Source: Desmonostoc muscorum LEGE 12446
Lineage (GTDB): Bacteria; Cyanobacteriota; Cyanobacteriia; Cyanobacteriales; Nostocaceae
DNA length: 64,000 nucleotides
Assembly (NCBI RefSeq): GCF_015207005.2
Contig: NZ_JADEXS020000001.1
Location: forward strand, 8,207,001 to 8,271,000
Direction of reading: 5' to 3'
Shown here: piece after piece, positions 19,027-29,900 of the stretch
Numbering within the stretch: position 1 is the first letter of the stretch
How the letters are laid out: each line of letters opens with the position of its first letter
The notes under the pieces: generated by a model
Database searches by the model: none
What the model was told of the DNA's origin: nothing
What the model saw: the letters and a program-made list of their open reading frames with translations, nothing else
Position numbers and translations under genes: made by a program

Positions 19027-19821
19027 TTATTTAGACACAATAAATCCATATTTTTTGAGTATATCTTTAGCTTGAGCGCTAGATAAAAACTGGACAAATT
19101 CTTTGGACGCAGAAGGATTTTTACTGCTTTTGAGTACTGCCATCGGATAGACTATCGGTGAGTGAAACTTCTCATCAGCAGCGACTACAACTTTTACCTT
19201 GTTGGAGATTTTGGCATCAGTGGCATAAACTAGACCGGCTTCGGCATTACCGGTTTCTACTGCTGCTAAGACTTGACGCACATTGTTAGCAAAGACTAAT
19301 TTGGGTTTAAGGCGATCGTAAAGTTTCAATTTCTTTAAGACTTGCTCTCCATATTGCCCTGCGGGCACGCTTCTGGGTTCACCGATCGCAATTTTCTTAA
19401 TCTTGGCATCTGTTAAATTATAGAAGCTAGTGATACCCTCAACATCCTGAGCTACTATCAAAACCAGACGGTTATTTGCTAGATTAGTGCGGGTGCCTGG
19501 CAAAAGGAGTCCTTTTGTTTCTAAGGCATCTACTTGTTTTTTACCAGCCGAAATAAAAATATCCGCTGGGGCACCTTGTTCAATCTGTTGCTGCAAGGCA
19601 CCAGAAGCCCCAAAATTATAAGTAACATTCACATCTGATTTACTTTGTTGGTACAGAGGCTTAATTTCTTCCAGCGCATCTTTTAAGCTAGCGGCGGCTG
19701 ACACAAGTATGTTGTTAGACTGGGCGATTACGGGAGAAGGAGTAACTAACGGTAACCCAATTGCCAGCAATAAGCCAGCAACTACTATACCCAGGAAGCC
19801 AAGAATTTGTCTTCTTTTCAT
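19027..19821 (-). CDS. modA: Molybdate ABC transporter substrate-binding protein
   Basis: 264 aa from the ATG at 19819-19821, chosen because MKRRQILGFLGIVVAGLLLA is a proper signal peptide; the frame extends 22 codons further up without good start signals. Mature part starts at about SNNILVSAAASLKDALEEI, followed by NFGASGALQQQIEQGAPADIFISAG, typical of ModA, and QVLAAVETGNAEAGLVYATDA. Binds molybdate/tungstate in the periplasm. The permease modB and ATPase modC are not next to it, so it would rely on genes elsewhere. Confidence 0.92.
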   Translation of the reverse strand: MKRRQILGFLGIVVAGLLLAIGLPLVTPSPVIAQSNNILVSAAASLKDALEEIKPLYQQSKSDVNVTYNFGASGALQQQIEQGAPADIFISAGKKQVDALETKGLLLPGTRTNLANNRLVLIVAQDVEGITSFYNLTDAKIKKIAIGEPRSVPAGQYGEQVLKKLKLYDRLKPKLVFANNVRQVLAAVETGNAEAGLVYATDAKISNKVKVVVAADEKFHSPIVYPMAVLKSSKNPSASKEFVQFLSSAQAKDILKKYGFIVSK

Positions 19822-20122
19822 GGAAAAGGTGCTTGAGAGGTTTTTTGATAAAATTGATGCTAGGTAGAATCCTACCAAAAATACCAATATTTACCCAACT
19901 ATATCGGTAAAATTTTTGTATCAGATGTTCATCTACACACCTCGCGGAATCGCCGAAACGCCATATTTTTCGTTTAGGTGTGTCGATGCCTTACAGCACA
20001 AGGGTTTGAGGCATGTGTTTTACTTAATTTCGCACAAGATATATAATCTTTTTCAACAGTTCGCTTGAAATCGCAATTAATGAAAACAAGCTATGTAGAC
20101 AAACTTTGTTTGTATTAGCAAT
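19822..20122. other. Intergenic region between modA and DUF3598-like gene
   Basis: 301 bp between divergent genes. An inverted pair ACACACCT (19935-19942)/AGGTGTGT (19976-19983) brackets a 33-base segment and could be a regulatory site or hairpin. No gene is seen. Confidence 0.45.
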
Positions 20123-20584
20123 ATGCCAAAACAATTGACTGAATTTCAGGTTTTCCCCAAACATATTGGCACTTGGTCAGGCTATTGGATAAGAATGGAC
20201 CCTAATGCTCAAGAAATAGAACGTTTTGAAGCAGAAATCACACAAAAAATAGTTGACAATCAATGGTTACAAACCAATACTTACCATTATGCCGACGGTA
20301 GAATTTTCACTAACAGTTTTGTTGGTAAGGTAATTAGTAATGATGAAATAGAAATAGAAGCAGTAGATGTTCCCGCATGGAAAAATTTCACGACTATTGC
20401 ACGCGAACATGGGGATAGAATTATCATTTTTAATGTCTGGGATAAAGCGACGGGGCAATTATTCGCAACAGAAATGATTAATCTTATAAATAACGATAAT
20501 AAATGTCGCAATGTCCAAAGTTTTACAGAAGATGGGAAATTGAAAAGCTTAATGTTAATAGTTGAAAAGCGGATTTCTACTTGA
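20123..20584 (+). CDS. Conserved cyanobacterial protein, probable DUF3598 type
   Basis: 153 aa, soluble, no signal peptide. The pattern FPKHIGTWSGYWIRMDPNAQEIERF, then DGRIFTNSFVGKVISNDEIEIE and IIIFNVWDKATGQLFATEMIN, resembles a single beta-barrel (lipocalin-like) unit as in DUF3598 proteins. Function unknown. Assignment rests on the H-x-G-x-W-x-G opening and strand alternation, and is moderate. Confidence 0.55.
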   Translation: MPKQLTEFQVFPKHIGTWSGYWIRMDPNAQEIERFEAEITQKIVDNQWLQTNTYHYADGRIFTNSFVGKVISNDEIEIEAVDVPAWKNFTTIAREHGDRIIIFNVWDKATGQLFATEMINLINNDNKCRNVQSFTEDGKLKSLMLIVEKRIST

Positions 20585-20591
20585 ACAAAGT

Positions 20592-22803
<2,212 letters not shown>

Positions 22804-23119
22804 TTAGACTGATAGTCGAGTGGCTCTGGCTTGAAACAAAAAACATCTACTTTTACTAGGTTACTAAATTTAATACCAATAGTCCCATTCATCGGTACAG
22901 TTAACACAGTCCTAATGAATTGCATAAAGTCGAGATGAAATCTTTACAAAAGATTCATTTGGGGTAACTAATGCCGGACAAAGTGTCATAATTGAAGAAT
23001 ATGCTGTTCAAGCTTTAGATATTCGGCAAATTATTATCTGCCCTCATCCCCCAGAAATATTCCCACTAGACAAATAAATACTACAACCTGTATTATAAAA
23101 TTAGTTCCAACTACAAATA

Positions 23120-23417
23120 CTACAAGGTTTCGATGATCGGCAAATTCTCTTCAACCATAGATAGCGTGATGCATTGTCAACCCAGGAAGGGTTCAGGCAG
23201 AATACTGGGCGCGTGTGCCTTTGAGAGGACGTATCGCTTATTAGTGGCTCAATCTGCAAGTGAAAGCATTTTGAGAGCGATCGCTCTTTGGCTGAATCCA
23301 GATCGAATTATTCTTCACAGCGGGAGGTGCAACTGTCTCATAGCACCCATAACTAGGGAAAAAGTACCAACGACCTGACCCCCGCTGCTGATAACCAGAA
23401 GTGGGGGTTATTTTTTT
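23120..23417 (+). ncRNA. Possible structured RNA or attenuator leader ahead of the HNH gene
   Basis: The stretch has higher GC than the flanks and several hairpins: AACCC-AGGAA-GGGTT near 23180, AGGC...GCCT around 23197-23222, the palindrome AGAGCGATCGCTCT at 23274-23287, and GGTGC...GCACC near 23325-23347. It ends in a strong terminator at 23378-23417, only 15 bases before the HNH start codon. This could be an independent small RNA or a leader that attenuates the HNH gene. Low certainty; no known Rfam motif was recognised. Confidence 0.35.
23378..23417 (+). terminator. Strong intrinsic terminator directly before the HNH gene
   Basis: ACCCCCGCT (23378-23386) pairs with AGTGGGGGT (23400-23408) with one G-T pair; a seven-T run follows at 23411-23417. 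The downstream ATG is at 23433. Confidence 0.8.
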
Positions 23418-23432
23418 GAGGAGTTTTTACAC

Positions 23433-23969
23433 ATGCAAGTCCAGCAGCAAACTCAGCAACCACACATACTACAAAATTCGGTGGTAGTCTTCTCCAAGAA
23501 CTACCTACCATTGGCACGCATCAACATCAAACGAGCAATAGTACTGTTAGTTACAGGTCAAGCAGAATCATTGGATTTTGGCAGTACAAAGCAGTGGGAA
23601 GTTCGTTCACCCAGTGTTGTACTACAAGTTCCGGAACACATTCGTTTAACAACGGGTAATCCAGAACGACACTGGAAAGTACCTCCGGTGAATCGTCGTG
23701 AAGTACTCAAGCGAGACAATCACACTTGCCAATACTGTGGTAGCGGTAAGCGTTTAACCCTTGACCATGTGATTCCTCGTTCCAAAGGTGGACAGCACAG
23801 CTGGGATAACGTTGTCACTGCTTGCGAGAGGTGTAACTCAACCAAGAGCGATCGCTTACTTCATGAAGCCTCTATGGTACTCAAAAGCAAACCCAAAGCT
23901 CCAATTCACCCCGCCGTCGCCTTTGCAGAGCAGTTTTGGAGCGTACAACGCCTGAATGAAAACGAGTAA
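23433..23969 (+). CDS. HNH endonuclease
   Basis: 178 aa. The HNH core is CQYC (Cys99, Cys102), LDHVIPRSKGGQHSWDNVVTAC (Asp111-His112, Asn126) and CERCN (Cys131, Cys134), giving a zinc-bound beta-beta-alpha-metal nuclease. The N-terminal 90 residues (LPLARINIKRAIVLLVTGQAE) are shared by a family conserved in cyanobacteria. Target unknown. RBS GAGG at 23418-23421 lies between the terminator and ATG. Confidence 0.9.
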   Translation: MQVQQQTQQPHILQNSVVVFSKNYLPLARINIKRAIVLLVTGQAESLDFGSTKQWEVRSPSVVLQVPEHIRLTTGNPERHWKVPPVNRREVLKRDNHTCQYCGSGKRLTLDHVIPRSKGGQHSWDNVVTACERCNSTKSDRLLHEASMVLKSKPKAPIHPAVAFAEQFWSVQRLNENE

Positions 23970-24305
23970 TTCACTCGGCTATCTGCCTAGACGGTAATAT
24001 ACAGCTATTTTCAGTTAATTGAACTATGGGGTGGGGGTACAGCAATGTTCCCTACTCTATGGTTTGAGCAAAAATGGTAACTCATATTGGCGATGCCTGG
24101 GTTGGGCTACGCCTACGCTAATCCGATTTATTTGAAAAATTTGCCACCCTACCCAACAAAAACAATCTATAGGAATCCGGTTTGATTTTTGAACAAAATT
24201 AAATATTTGTAGGGTGCGTTAGCGACAGCGTAACGGACTAAATCCTTAAGAATGGTGCGTTACGCGAAACGCTAAGAGGATTAAGCTTTAACAGAACTGT
24301 ATTGA
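23970..24305. other. Repeat-rich intergenic region
   Basis: 336 bp between convergent genes. About 24171-24300 resembles the end of the dispersed element family (ATAGGAATCCGGTTTGATTTTTGA) followed by GTAGGGTGCGTTAGCGACAG and a related inverted GTGCGTTACGCGAAACGC segment. A TTGGGCTACGCCTACGCTAA repeat is at ~24101-24120. No gene. Confidence 0.55.
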
Positions 24306-25007
24306 CTAATAACCAGAATCCCGAATAACTTTTGAATCTTGAATTACAACTTTTGATTGTTGAGAACGTACTCTTGAAGTCGCTCTACTAGAAACTTTTT
24401 GCTGGGAAAACATTGCTTGCAAAACAAGTGCCGGGTCTACATAATTATTGCTATATTTTAGTCCCCAGTGGAGATGTGGCCCAGTGGTGCGTCCAGTCAT
24501 TCCCACCCTACCAATTCTGGCTCCAGTCGGTATTTGCTGACCTTCCCAGATTTGAATTCCACCTGCGCGGTCAATCAAATAACGACGACCAGATGCAGTT
24601 TCTACGTTTCCTTCCATGTGGCAATAAGTGTGTTCCCATTCTCCTGATTTAATTACTATATGGGAACCGCAAGCGTTGCCATCGCCAACTTTAATTACTG
24701 TACCTACCCACCAATTACGAATGTAACTACCTTGGGGAGCAGCCATGTCTAAGCCGCCATGAAATTCCCAATTAGAACCGCCAGTAGCCGAGGGACGGTA
24801 ACCAAAACCAGATGTGTAAGCTTGAAAGTTTTCTACGGGGAAAGAAGCTGCTAGCCAACCATTAGCTCTCGCTACTTTCTTTGGCTGAACTTCTCTAGCT
24901 CTAACTATTTCTGGCTTAGGCAATAGAGTAATTAAACTTACCAAACCCAATCCTAATATCAACAGTGTGGCTCCAGAAAGTACTACTCTTTGTTGCCTCT
25001 TCGTCAT
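24306..25007 (-). CDS. M23-family peptidase (LytM/lysostaphin type)
   Basis: 233 aa from the ATG at 25005-25007; a TTG eight codons upstream is an alternative. One N-terminal membrane segment (VVLSGATLLILGLGLVSLITLL) anchors the protein, with the domain outside. Metal ligands: His83 and Asp87 (HGGLD), His130, and HLH at 178-180 (GPHLHWG). All catalytic residues of active LytM enzymes are present. Likely cuts peptidoglycan cross bridges. The C-terminal 25 residues are Ser/Arg-rich and low in complexity. Confidence 0.9.
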   Translation of the reverse strand: MTKRQQRVVLSGATLLILGLGLVSLITLLPKPEIVRAREVQPKKVARANGWLAASFPVENFQAYTSGFGYRPSATGGSNWEFHGGLDMAAPQGSYIRNWWVGTVIKVGDGNACGSHIVIKSGEWEHTYCHMEGNVETASGRRYLIDRAGGIQIWEGQQIPTGARIGRVGMTGRTTGPHLHWGLKYSNNYVDPALVLQAMFSQQKVSSRATSRVRSQQSKVVIQDSKVIRDSGY

Positions 25008-25497
25008 TTTTTTGATTCCCAAATTTAACAAGATTATTTATTTTTTACTAATTTTCTGACTAGATGATTTAAAATCACGATCAAAAATGAAAATTTTTCA
25101 CTACCAAAGATAGCAGATTAGTTATATTTTTTTATTATCTAATGTATTATCTTAGTTTAAGATTTACTAAATTAAAGTAATCTCAATACATACTACCAGA
25201 TTTTTGCTTTTCAAATTTTAATTATTTGTTTAAATAAAAAAATGAAAAATTAGATAATAATATAAATTTCTAATAACCTAAAAAATTAAGTATAAATTAT
25301 ATCTTATATTAAGTAGACCCGTAGGGGCACGGCATTGCCGTGCCCCTACACCTTGCGATATGATGTTGTACCGCATCTGAATGGGAACTTCTTTAAAGTG
25401 TTGAAATCTTGTTAACGTTTATGCTTAAAATTGCACAAGAGGTTTGTTTAGCATCTACTAAAAGCTAAAGTTGACCCTTGCAGGACTCCCCCAAGAC
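25008..25497. other. AT-rich intergenic region with dispersed repeat
   Basis: 490 bp between divergent genes. 25030-25310 is very AT-rich with no gene. 25311-25390 is copy 2 of the 78-bp dispersed repeat. Confidence 0.7.
25311..25390 (-). repeat. 78-bp dispersed repeat, copy 2 (inverted)
   Basis: The reverse complement reads AGTTCCCATTCAGATGCGGT ... GGGTCTACTT, matching 18921-18998 apart from a few bases. It contains the GTAGGGGCACGGCA palindrome. Confidence 0.85.
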
Positions 25498-25884
25498 ATG
25501 CTGACTGAAATTTTGCCTTTCCGCTTTGAATTAGACACGATCGCGATCGCTGGAGCGAGTTTGTGGTCATTGGCGTTATATCTAGGTTTTTCCAAAGCCA
25601 GTGAATGGATAATCGAGCAACTCAACCGCTGGTTTAACTTTGCCGAGCGATCGCTTTATACCAGCCAGTCAGAATTTGAAAAGACTCGTAAAGCTAGAGA
25701 ATCCCAAAACGCTTTTTACGCCTCACTGTTTAGTATTGTGCCTTTTTTGGTAGTTGGCGCTTTATTTAATTGGGGTGTAGAAATCAGTTTAGGGCCTAGC
25801 TGGGGAATCAGCTTAGGTATACTTGCTTGTATTAGTTGTGGCATTTTTGAACTCGGACGACGCAATGACGGATCGTCGGATTGA
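25498..25884 (+). CDS. Small membrane protein of unknown function
   Basis: 128 aa from the ATG at 25498 (AGGA at 25482; a TTG at 25471 is possible). Three hydrophobic segments: about IAIAGASLWSLALYLGF, LFSIVPFLVVGALFNWGV and WGISLGILACISCGIFELG. Between the first and second is a charged loop (SEFEKTRKARESQNAF). The family is not recognised. It converges with the glycosyltransferase gene, 12 bp apart. Confidence 0.6.
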   Translation: MLTEILPFRFELDTIAIAGASLWSLALYLGFSKASEWIIEQLNRWFNFAERSLYTSQSEFEKTRKARESQNAFYASLFSIVPFLVVGALFNWGVEISLGPSWGISLGILACISCGIFELGRRNDGSSD

Positions 25885-25896
25885 GAAAAAATCAAA

Positions 25897-27195
25897 TTAA
25901 TTTTTGACATCTCCCCCGACTTTCTCAATTTCCTCACAAACAATCTGTGCTATCTTTTGGGCTGCTCCGCTTTCGCCACGAACTCGACGTAGCTTGGCTC
26001 GAATCTCGTCCAATTTTTCTGGATGAGCCAAAAAATCTAATACCATTTCTCCAACTTCTGACGGCTGGAGTTTGCCTACAAGTTCCGGCACGATTTCCTC
26101 CTGTGCCCAGATATTCGGCCATGCTAATAAACCTTTGCGACTGAGGAACACCCAGTTAATCACCTTGGCAAAGGTAGAACCCACCCCTGGCAAATTAGCC
26201 AATAAGCCCGGTAAACCATCCCAAGAACGCATCGCATCCAATTGTTGGGTAGGTAGCACAACAATCATCGGCACTCCTAAAGCACCGAGTTCAGCGGTGT
26301 TTGCCCCGACTGTAGTTAGGCAAATGGAGCACTGTGATAATAAGTCATAGGCAGGGTTTTCTTGGCATAATTCTACAGTTAGACCCCTCTGCGTTTTGAG
26401 TGATGCCTTGCTTTTACCGTCCTCTGGAATAATTAAGGAAACATTGCTAAGACCAAAAGTTTCCACAAAAGGGTTTTTTTGGGAATCGCCAAAACTAGCT
26501 AAGGTTTGTAAATCCACCGTTGGAGCCACAGGAATCACAAATTTGGTTTGGGGTTTGTTGGCGTGGATGTGTTCGGCGATCGCTAACATTAAAGGTATCC
26601 CTTGGGTTAATTTTGCGGCTTTTGAACCCGGTAAGATACCAATTAAGTCAGTTATTTGTCCTGTGTCATTTGTTAATAAGGGATGGCTCTTGACTGATGA
26701 CAAATTAGTATTAGCTTCTAACATCAAATCTCCCACAACAGTGAATTTGTGGGCATATTTTTGGGAAACGCCAGCAGCAACTTGAGGTTTCATAACTCCA
26801 AAGCGATCAATCCAGTTATGCCACCGGGCTTCCCATTCGGCATAAACAACTGTGCGATATCCTAATTTTTTACCGATGACTACAGGGAAAATTTGATCGC
26901 CACCGAGGAAAACCACTACACCGCAACTTCTCCAGTCCCAATTTTCCAATGTTTTCCCCCAGAGCAAAAATTGCCAAAAATGCTCTGGGGATTGAACTCT
27001 GTCTACTTCTGGGTAAGAAAGAGCGATCGCAGCTTCTTTACCAGTAGCATTTGGGCAAGGCGACAGGACTACACTTATCCTCAGTTGATTTCGGTCATTG
27101 CCGAATTTTTGCCGCAATGCCTTTACCACTGGACGCACCCAGGTTGTTACCTCACCTGGACCATTTGATAGTATCAGAATATCTACTTGAGTCAT
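25897..27195 (-). CDS. Lipid-A-disaccharide synthase-related glycosyltransferase
   Basis: 432 aa, GT-B fold. N-terminal LILSNGPGEVTTWVRPVVKALR and later IGILPGSKAAKL, then TVGANTAELGALGVPMIVVLPTQQ, match the LpxB-like protein found next to or apart from lpx genes in cyanobacteria and plants. It differs from true LpxB in its longer insert and lacks the complete LpxB GEKSGD start. Acceptor and donor are unknown. No other lipid A genes are in the window. Confidence 0.82.
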   Translation of the reverse strand: MTQVDILILSNGPGEVTTWVRPVVKALRQKFGNDRNQLRISVVLSPCPNATGKEAAIALSYPEVDRVQSPEHFWQFLLWGKTLENWDWRSCGVVVFLGGDQIFPVVIGKKLGYRTVVYAEWEARWHNWIDRFGVMKPQVAAGVSQKYAHKFTVVGDLMLEANTNLSSVKSHPLLTNDTGQITDLIGILPGSKAAKLTQGIPLMLAIAEHIHANKPQTKFVIPVAPTVDLQTLASFGDSQKNPFVETFGLSNVSLIIPEDGKSKASLKTQRGLTVELCQENPAYDLLSQCSICLTTVGANTAELGALGVPMIVVLPTQQLDAMRSWDGLPGLLANLPGVGSTFAKVINWVFLSRKGLLAWPNIWAQEEIVPELVGKLQPSEVGEMVLDFLAHPEKLDEIRAKLRRVRGESGAAQKIAQIVCEEIEKVGGDVKN

Positions 27196-27390
27196 TAGTG
27201 AATGGTCAAGAGTTAGGGGTCATTAGTCAAGAGGCAAATATTCATAAATTCGTTCCGATGTTATGAGTATATAGTGTACCTTGTAGGTGAGATTTGATAA
27301 TCTGTTCCAGATTTAATTTGCATGGAGTCGGAAGTCAGGATGCAGTGTAATCAAGGATTTTGAATTTTCAATTGCTTATCTATTATCTAA

Positions 27391-28614
27391 ATGCCTAGCC
27401 TCAAACTCTCGCTGAATGGACTACAAATTGTTAAACAAGCTCGTCAAGAAAAAGCTTGGACAATTGATAATCCACGCTGGTTAGAAGAAGCAAGTCAAAT
27501 TATCGAACCTGGGCGTGACTGGGAAAATGCAGAAGTTTTTGCAGCAGGTGTATCTTTATCGACATGGAAACGTTTCCTTAAAGGTGATGCCATTGATGCC
27601 TCAGTACTTAAAGCATTTTGTCAGGTTTTGGGTTTGAATTGGCAAGACTTACTCGATCGCCCTGTCAATTCGTCTGCATCTGGTACAACCCAAATCCCAA
27701 ATATTCCTTTGTTCTTTGGGCGGCGTTACGAACTAGCGACACTCACCCAAGCAGTTGAGCAAAGAACGCGCCTGATTGTAATTACAGGGATGGGGGGTAT
27801 CGGTAAAACAGCTTTAGCAGCAAAACTTGCTGAAGCTTCTAAATACAGTTTTCAGCAAACTCTGTGGTTTGATTTTCATGTGACTCCACCAACAATAGAT
27901 TTGTTTCCACTTCTACTACCAAAAACTCTGTTAGTTTTTGATGGTTGGGATCGGATTTTGGGTGGCGATGCCAACGGCGGGCTACGCCAACGTGCGGGGC
28001 AATATCGTTTAGAATACGAATCCTACGCTGGTTTTCTGCGTTCTGTAGTGCAAACGAATCATTCGAGTTGCGTAATTTTGACCAGTCGAGAACAACCAGA
28101 GGAATTAAATACCCTGAGTGGGAATGGTGCAGTTATTTTCCCACTTGGTGGTTTGATGGAAGGTGCGATCGAGCTTTTGCAGCATCATCGGCTCATATTT
28201 GATGCCCAGCAGTGGATTACCCTGGTAAATCAGTATGGTGGCAATCCCTTATTTTTGAACATGGCGGCAAATTTTATTCAGGAATTATTTGCTGGCGATG
28301 TGGCAGAGTTTTTAGCCTCTGGAACCCTAGTTGCTGGTGAATTTGAGCCACTGGTGGCGCAATGGTTGAGGGAGATTTCGATGCTGGAACAAACTCTCAT
28401 CAAGTGTTTGGCTACACAACCCCAGGGATTAACTCGTGAAGAGATACTATTACACTTTGAAAATCATCCTTCAAATGGAGATATTTTGGCTGGGCTTTTA
28501 TCCTTAAAGCGCAGGGCATTAGTAGAAACCACGAAAGATGATAATAAGCAACGCTTTTTTTTACAACCAGTTATTCTCAAATGCGTACAGCGTTTGTTTA
28601 AATCTCAACAGTAG
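27391..28614 (+). CDS. STAND/NB-ARC ATPase without a sensor repeat domain
   Basis: 407 aa. Residues 1-95 are a helical HTH-like effector/adapter (GLQIVKQARQEK, SLSTWKRFLKGDAIDASVLKAF). The NTPase has a Walker A motif at 133-141 (GMGGIGKTA), Walker B LLVFDGW at 180-186, sensor VILTSREQP and NPLFLNMAA. It stops soon after the winged helix region (LTREEILLHF; LKRRALVE), so the WD40, TPR or pentapeptide sensor typical of Nostoc STANDs is missing. An in-frame repeat-derived insert (GDANGGLRQ, ~192-200) lies just after Walker B. Converges with a DUF2207 gene 13 bp away. Possible regulator or defence protein. Confidence 0.8.
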   Translation: MPSLKLSLNGLQIVKQARQEKAWTIDNPRWLEEASQIIEPGRDWENAEVFAAGVSLSTWKRFLKGDAIDASVLKAFCQVLGLNWQDLLDRPVNSSASGTTQIPNIPLFFGRRYELATLTQAVEQRTRLIVITGMGGIGKTALAAKLAEASKYSFQQTLWFDFHVTPPTIDLFPLLLPKTLLVFDGWDRILGGDANGGLRQRAGQYRLEYESYAGFLRSVVQTNHSSCVILTSREQPEELNTLSGNGAVIFPLGGLMEGAIELLQHHRLIFDAQQWITLVNQYGGNPLFLNMAANFIQELFAGDVAEFLASGTLVAGEFEPLVAQWLREISMLEQTLIKCLATQPQGLTREEILLHFENHPSNGDILAGLLSLKRRALVETTKDDNKQRFFLQPVILKCVQRLFKSQQ

Positions 28615-28627
28615 TAGCCAAAGCCAT

Positions 28628-29530
28628 TTAACCGCCACCTCCATCACCACCACCACCCCCTCCGTCACCACCACCACAGCCTCCGCCACCTCCATCACCA
28701 CCACCGCCTCCGTCACCGCCACCACCAATATAACTACTGTTCGTGTAACTAGTGCGCCTGGAACCGCTACCTCTGGAAGTACTGCCACCACTTCTGCGGA
28801 ATATCATGAATAGTATGAACAGAAGAATTCCCAAAAAAATCAAGAGACTCCACCAATCTGAACTTTGCCATTGAGGAGTCGTGATGTCAGTACCTAACCG
28901 ATTAAATTTCACCTGAACTTCTAACTCTTGCTGTGGTTCAATAGTCCTTTGAGCAACAAACTCAATCGTTTTAGCATCGACTTTGCGAACCTTTGCAGCA
29001 ACACCAAAACTCTGGAAATTGTTGATACCATTAGTGACTTGCTCAGGGATTTTCACTTGGACTTTTGCCTGTTTGATAGGGGCTTGATGGTCAGAAAATA
29101 TAGCCTTCCAGTATACTTGAGCATCATTTTCATCTACATGTAACCCACCAATAACGCGATATTTCAAAACAAAAGTATGGCTTTCGGGCGCTTTGACTTG
29201 GTGTGTCCAACGAATCCAAAGTTGGTTGTTTTGAATCCCTGTTTCACTGGGCAGTACTTGACCATTCTCCGAAACAGAAATATCAGTAATTTTGTCTACT
29301 TTTTCCAGAGAAATATAGCGGTAACGTTGATTTTTATAATCTCCAGTGAATGTATACTTTTGAGTTTCTGAAACTAACATATCACCGCTATTCTGTACGG
29401 CAATATCAACATTAATAAACTCCCAATAAAAAGGTAATTCCTGGGCTGTGATATGATTGATACAAAGTCCCAGAGTGAGTAAGAAAGTCAAGCAACATAG
29501 AATAATCCTTTGGGTTAATTTAGTCCACAT
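28628..29530 (-). CDS. DUF2207-type membrane protein, glycine-rich tail (paralogue 1)
   Basis: 300 aa. Signal sequence (residues 1-29), then an extracytoplasmic beta domain with FINVDIAVQNSGDMLVSETQ and YTFTGDYKNQRYRYISLEKV, characteristic of DUF2207. One membrane helix at about 225-244 (WWSLLIFLGILLFILFMIF), then a short Ser/Arg region and a tail of GGGGDGGGGG repeats. Such tails occur in TPM-/DUF2207-type envelope proteins. About 70-75% alike by eye to the next gene upstream (29901-30719), so the pair is a tandem duplication. Function unknown. Confidence 0.75.
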   Translation of the reverse strand: MWTKLTQRIILCCLTFLLTLGLCINHITAQELPFYWEFINVDIAVQNSGDMLVSETQKYTFTGDYKNQRYRYISLEKVDKITDISVSENGQVLPSETGIQNNQLWIRWTHQVKAPESHTFVLKYRVIGGLHVDENDAQVYWKAIFSDHQAPIKQAKVQVKIPEQVTNGINNFQSFGVAAKVRKVDAKTIEFVAQRTIEPQQELEVQVKFNRLGTDITTPQWQSSDWWSLLIFLGILLFILFMIFRRSGGSTSRGSGSRRTSYTNSSYIGGGGDGGGGGDGGGGGCGGGDGGGGGGDGGGG

Positions 29531-29900
29531 AATTTAATTAACTCTATAAATAATAAATAGTGATTATCAAATCGGTACAGCATTTTTTAAATGCCAATAG
29601 AGTAGCGAAATTTATTTAATTAATTCGTAATTATTAGCAAAATACTCGCGGCTAATTGTCAAATTGGTAGTTTTTATCTGTTGCGATCTAAATCTCTAAC
29701 TCTAGGATTCATATTTAATTTTTGAAATATACGTAGGGTATTTTATCGCCGAGAGTAAAGCACCAAAACCCTTCGGTTAGTGCGTTACGCAAGCTGTAAC
29801 ACACCCTACATAACTAAGATTTTTTCAAAAATCAAAGCTGATTCCTAGAATTCAATTACGTTAGCGACTCCGCAAGTGTCATTATTAATTACGAATTATT
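29531..29900. other. Intergenic region between DUF2207 paralogues, holding a MITE
   Basis: 370 bp. 29701-29849 is a MITE-like element; the rest is AT-rich and may carry the promoter of the downstream paralogue. No gene. Confidence 0.7.
29701..29849. mobile_element. 149-bp MITE-like element
   Basis: Imperfect inverted ends: TCTAGGATTCATATTTAATT at 29701-29720 and AATCAAAGCTGATTCCTAGA at 29830-29849. Its core contains ACGTAGGGTATTTTATCGCC ... GTGCGTTACGCAAGCTGTAA ... ACACACCCTAC. It is related in end sequence to the elements at 11760 and 58378. Confidence 0.65.

Noticed and set aside
23133..23378. Open frame of 81 codons in the HNH leader.
   Set aside because: It ends in the terminator stem and shows no recognisable protein; hairpins explain the sequence better.
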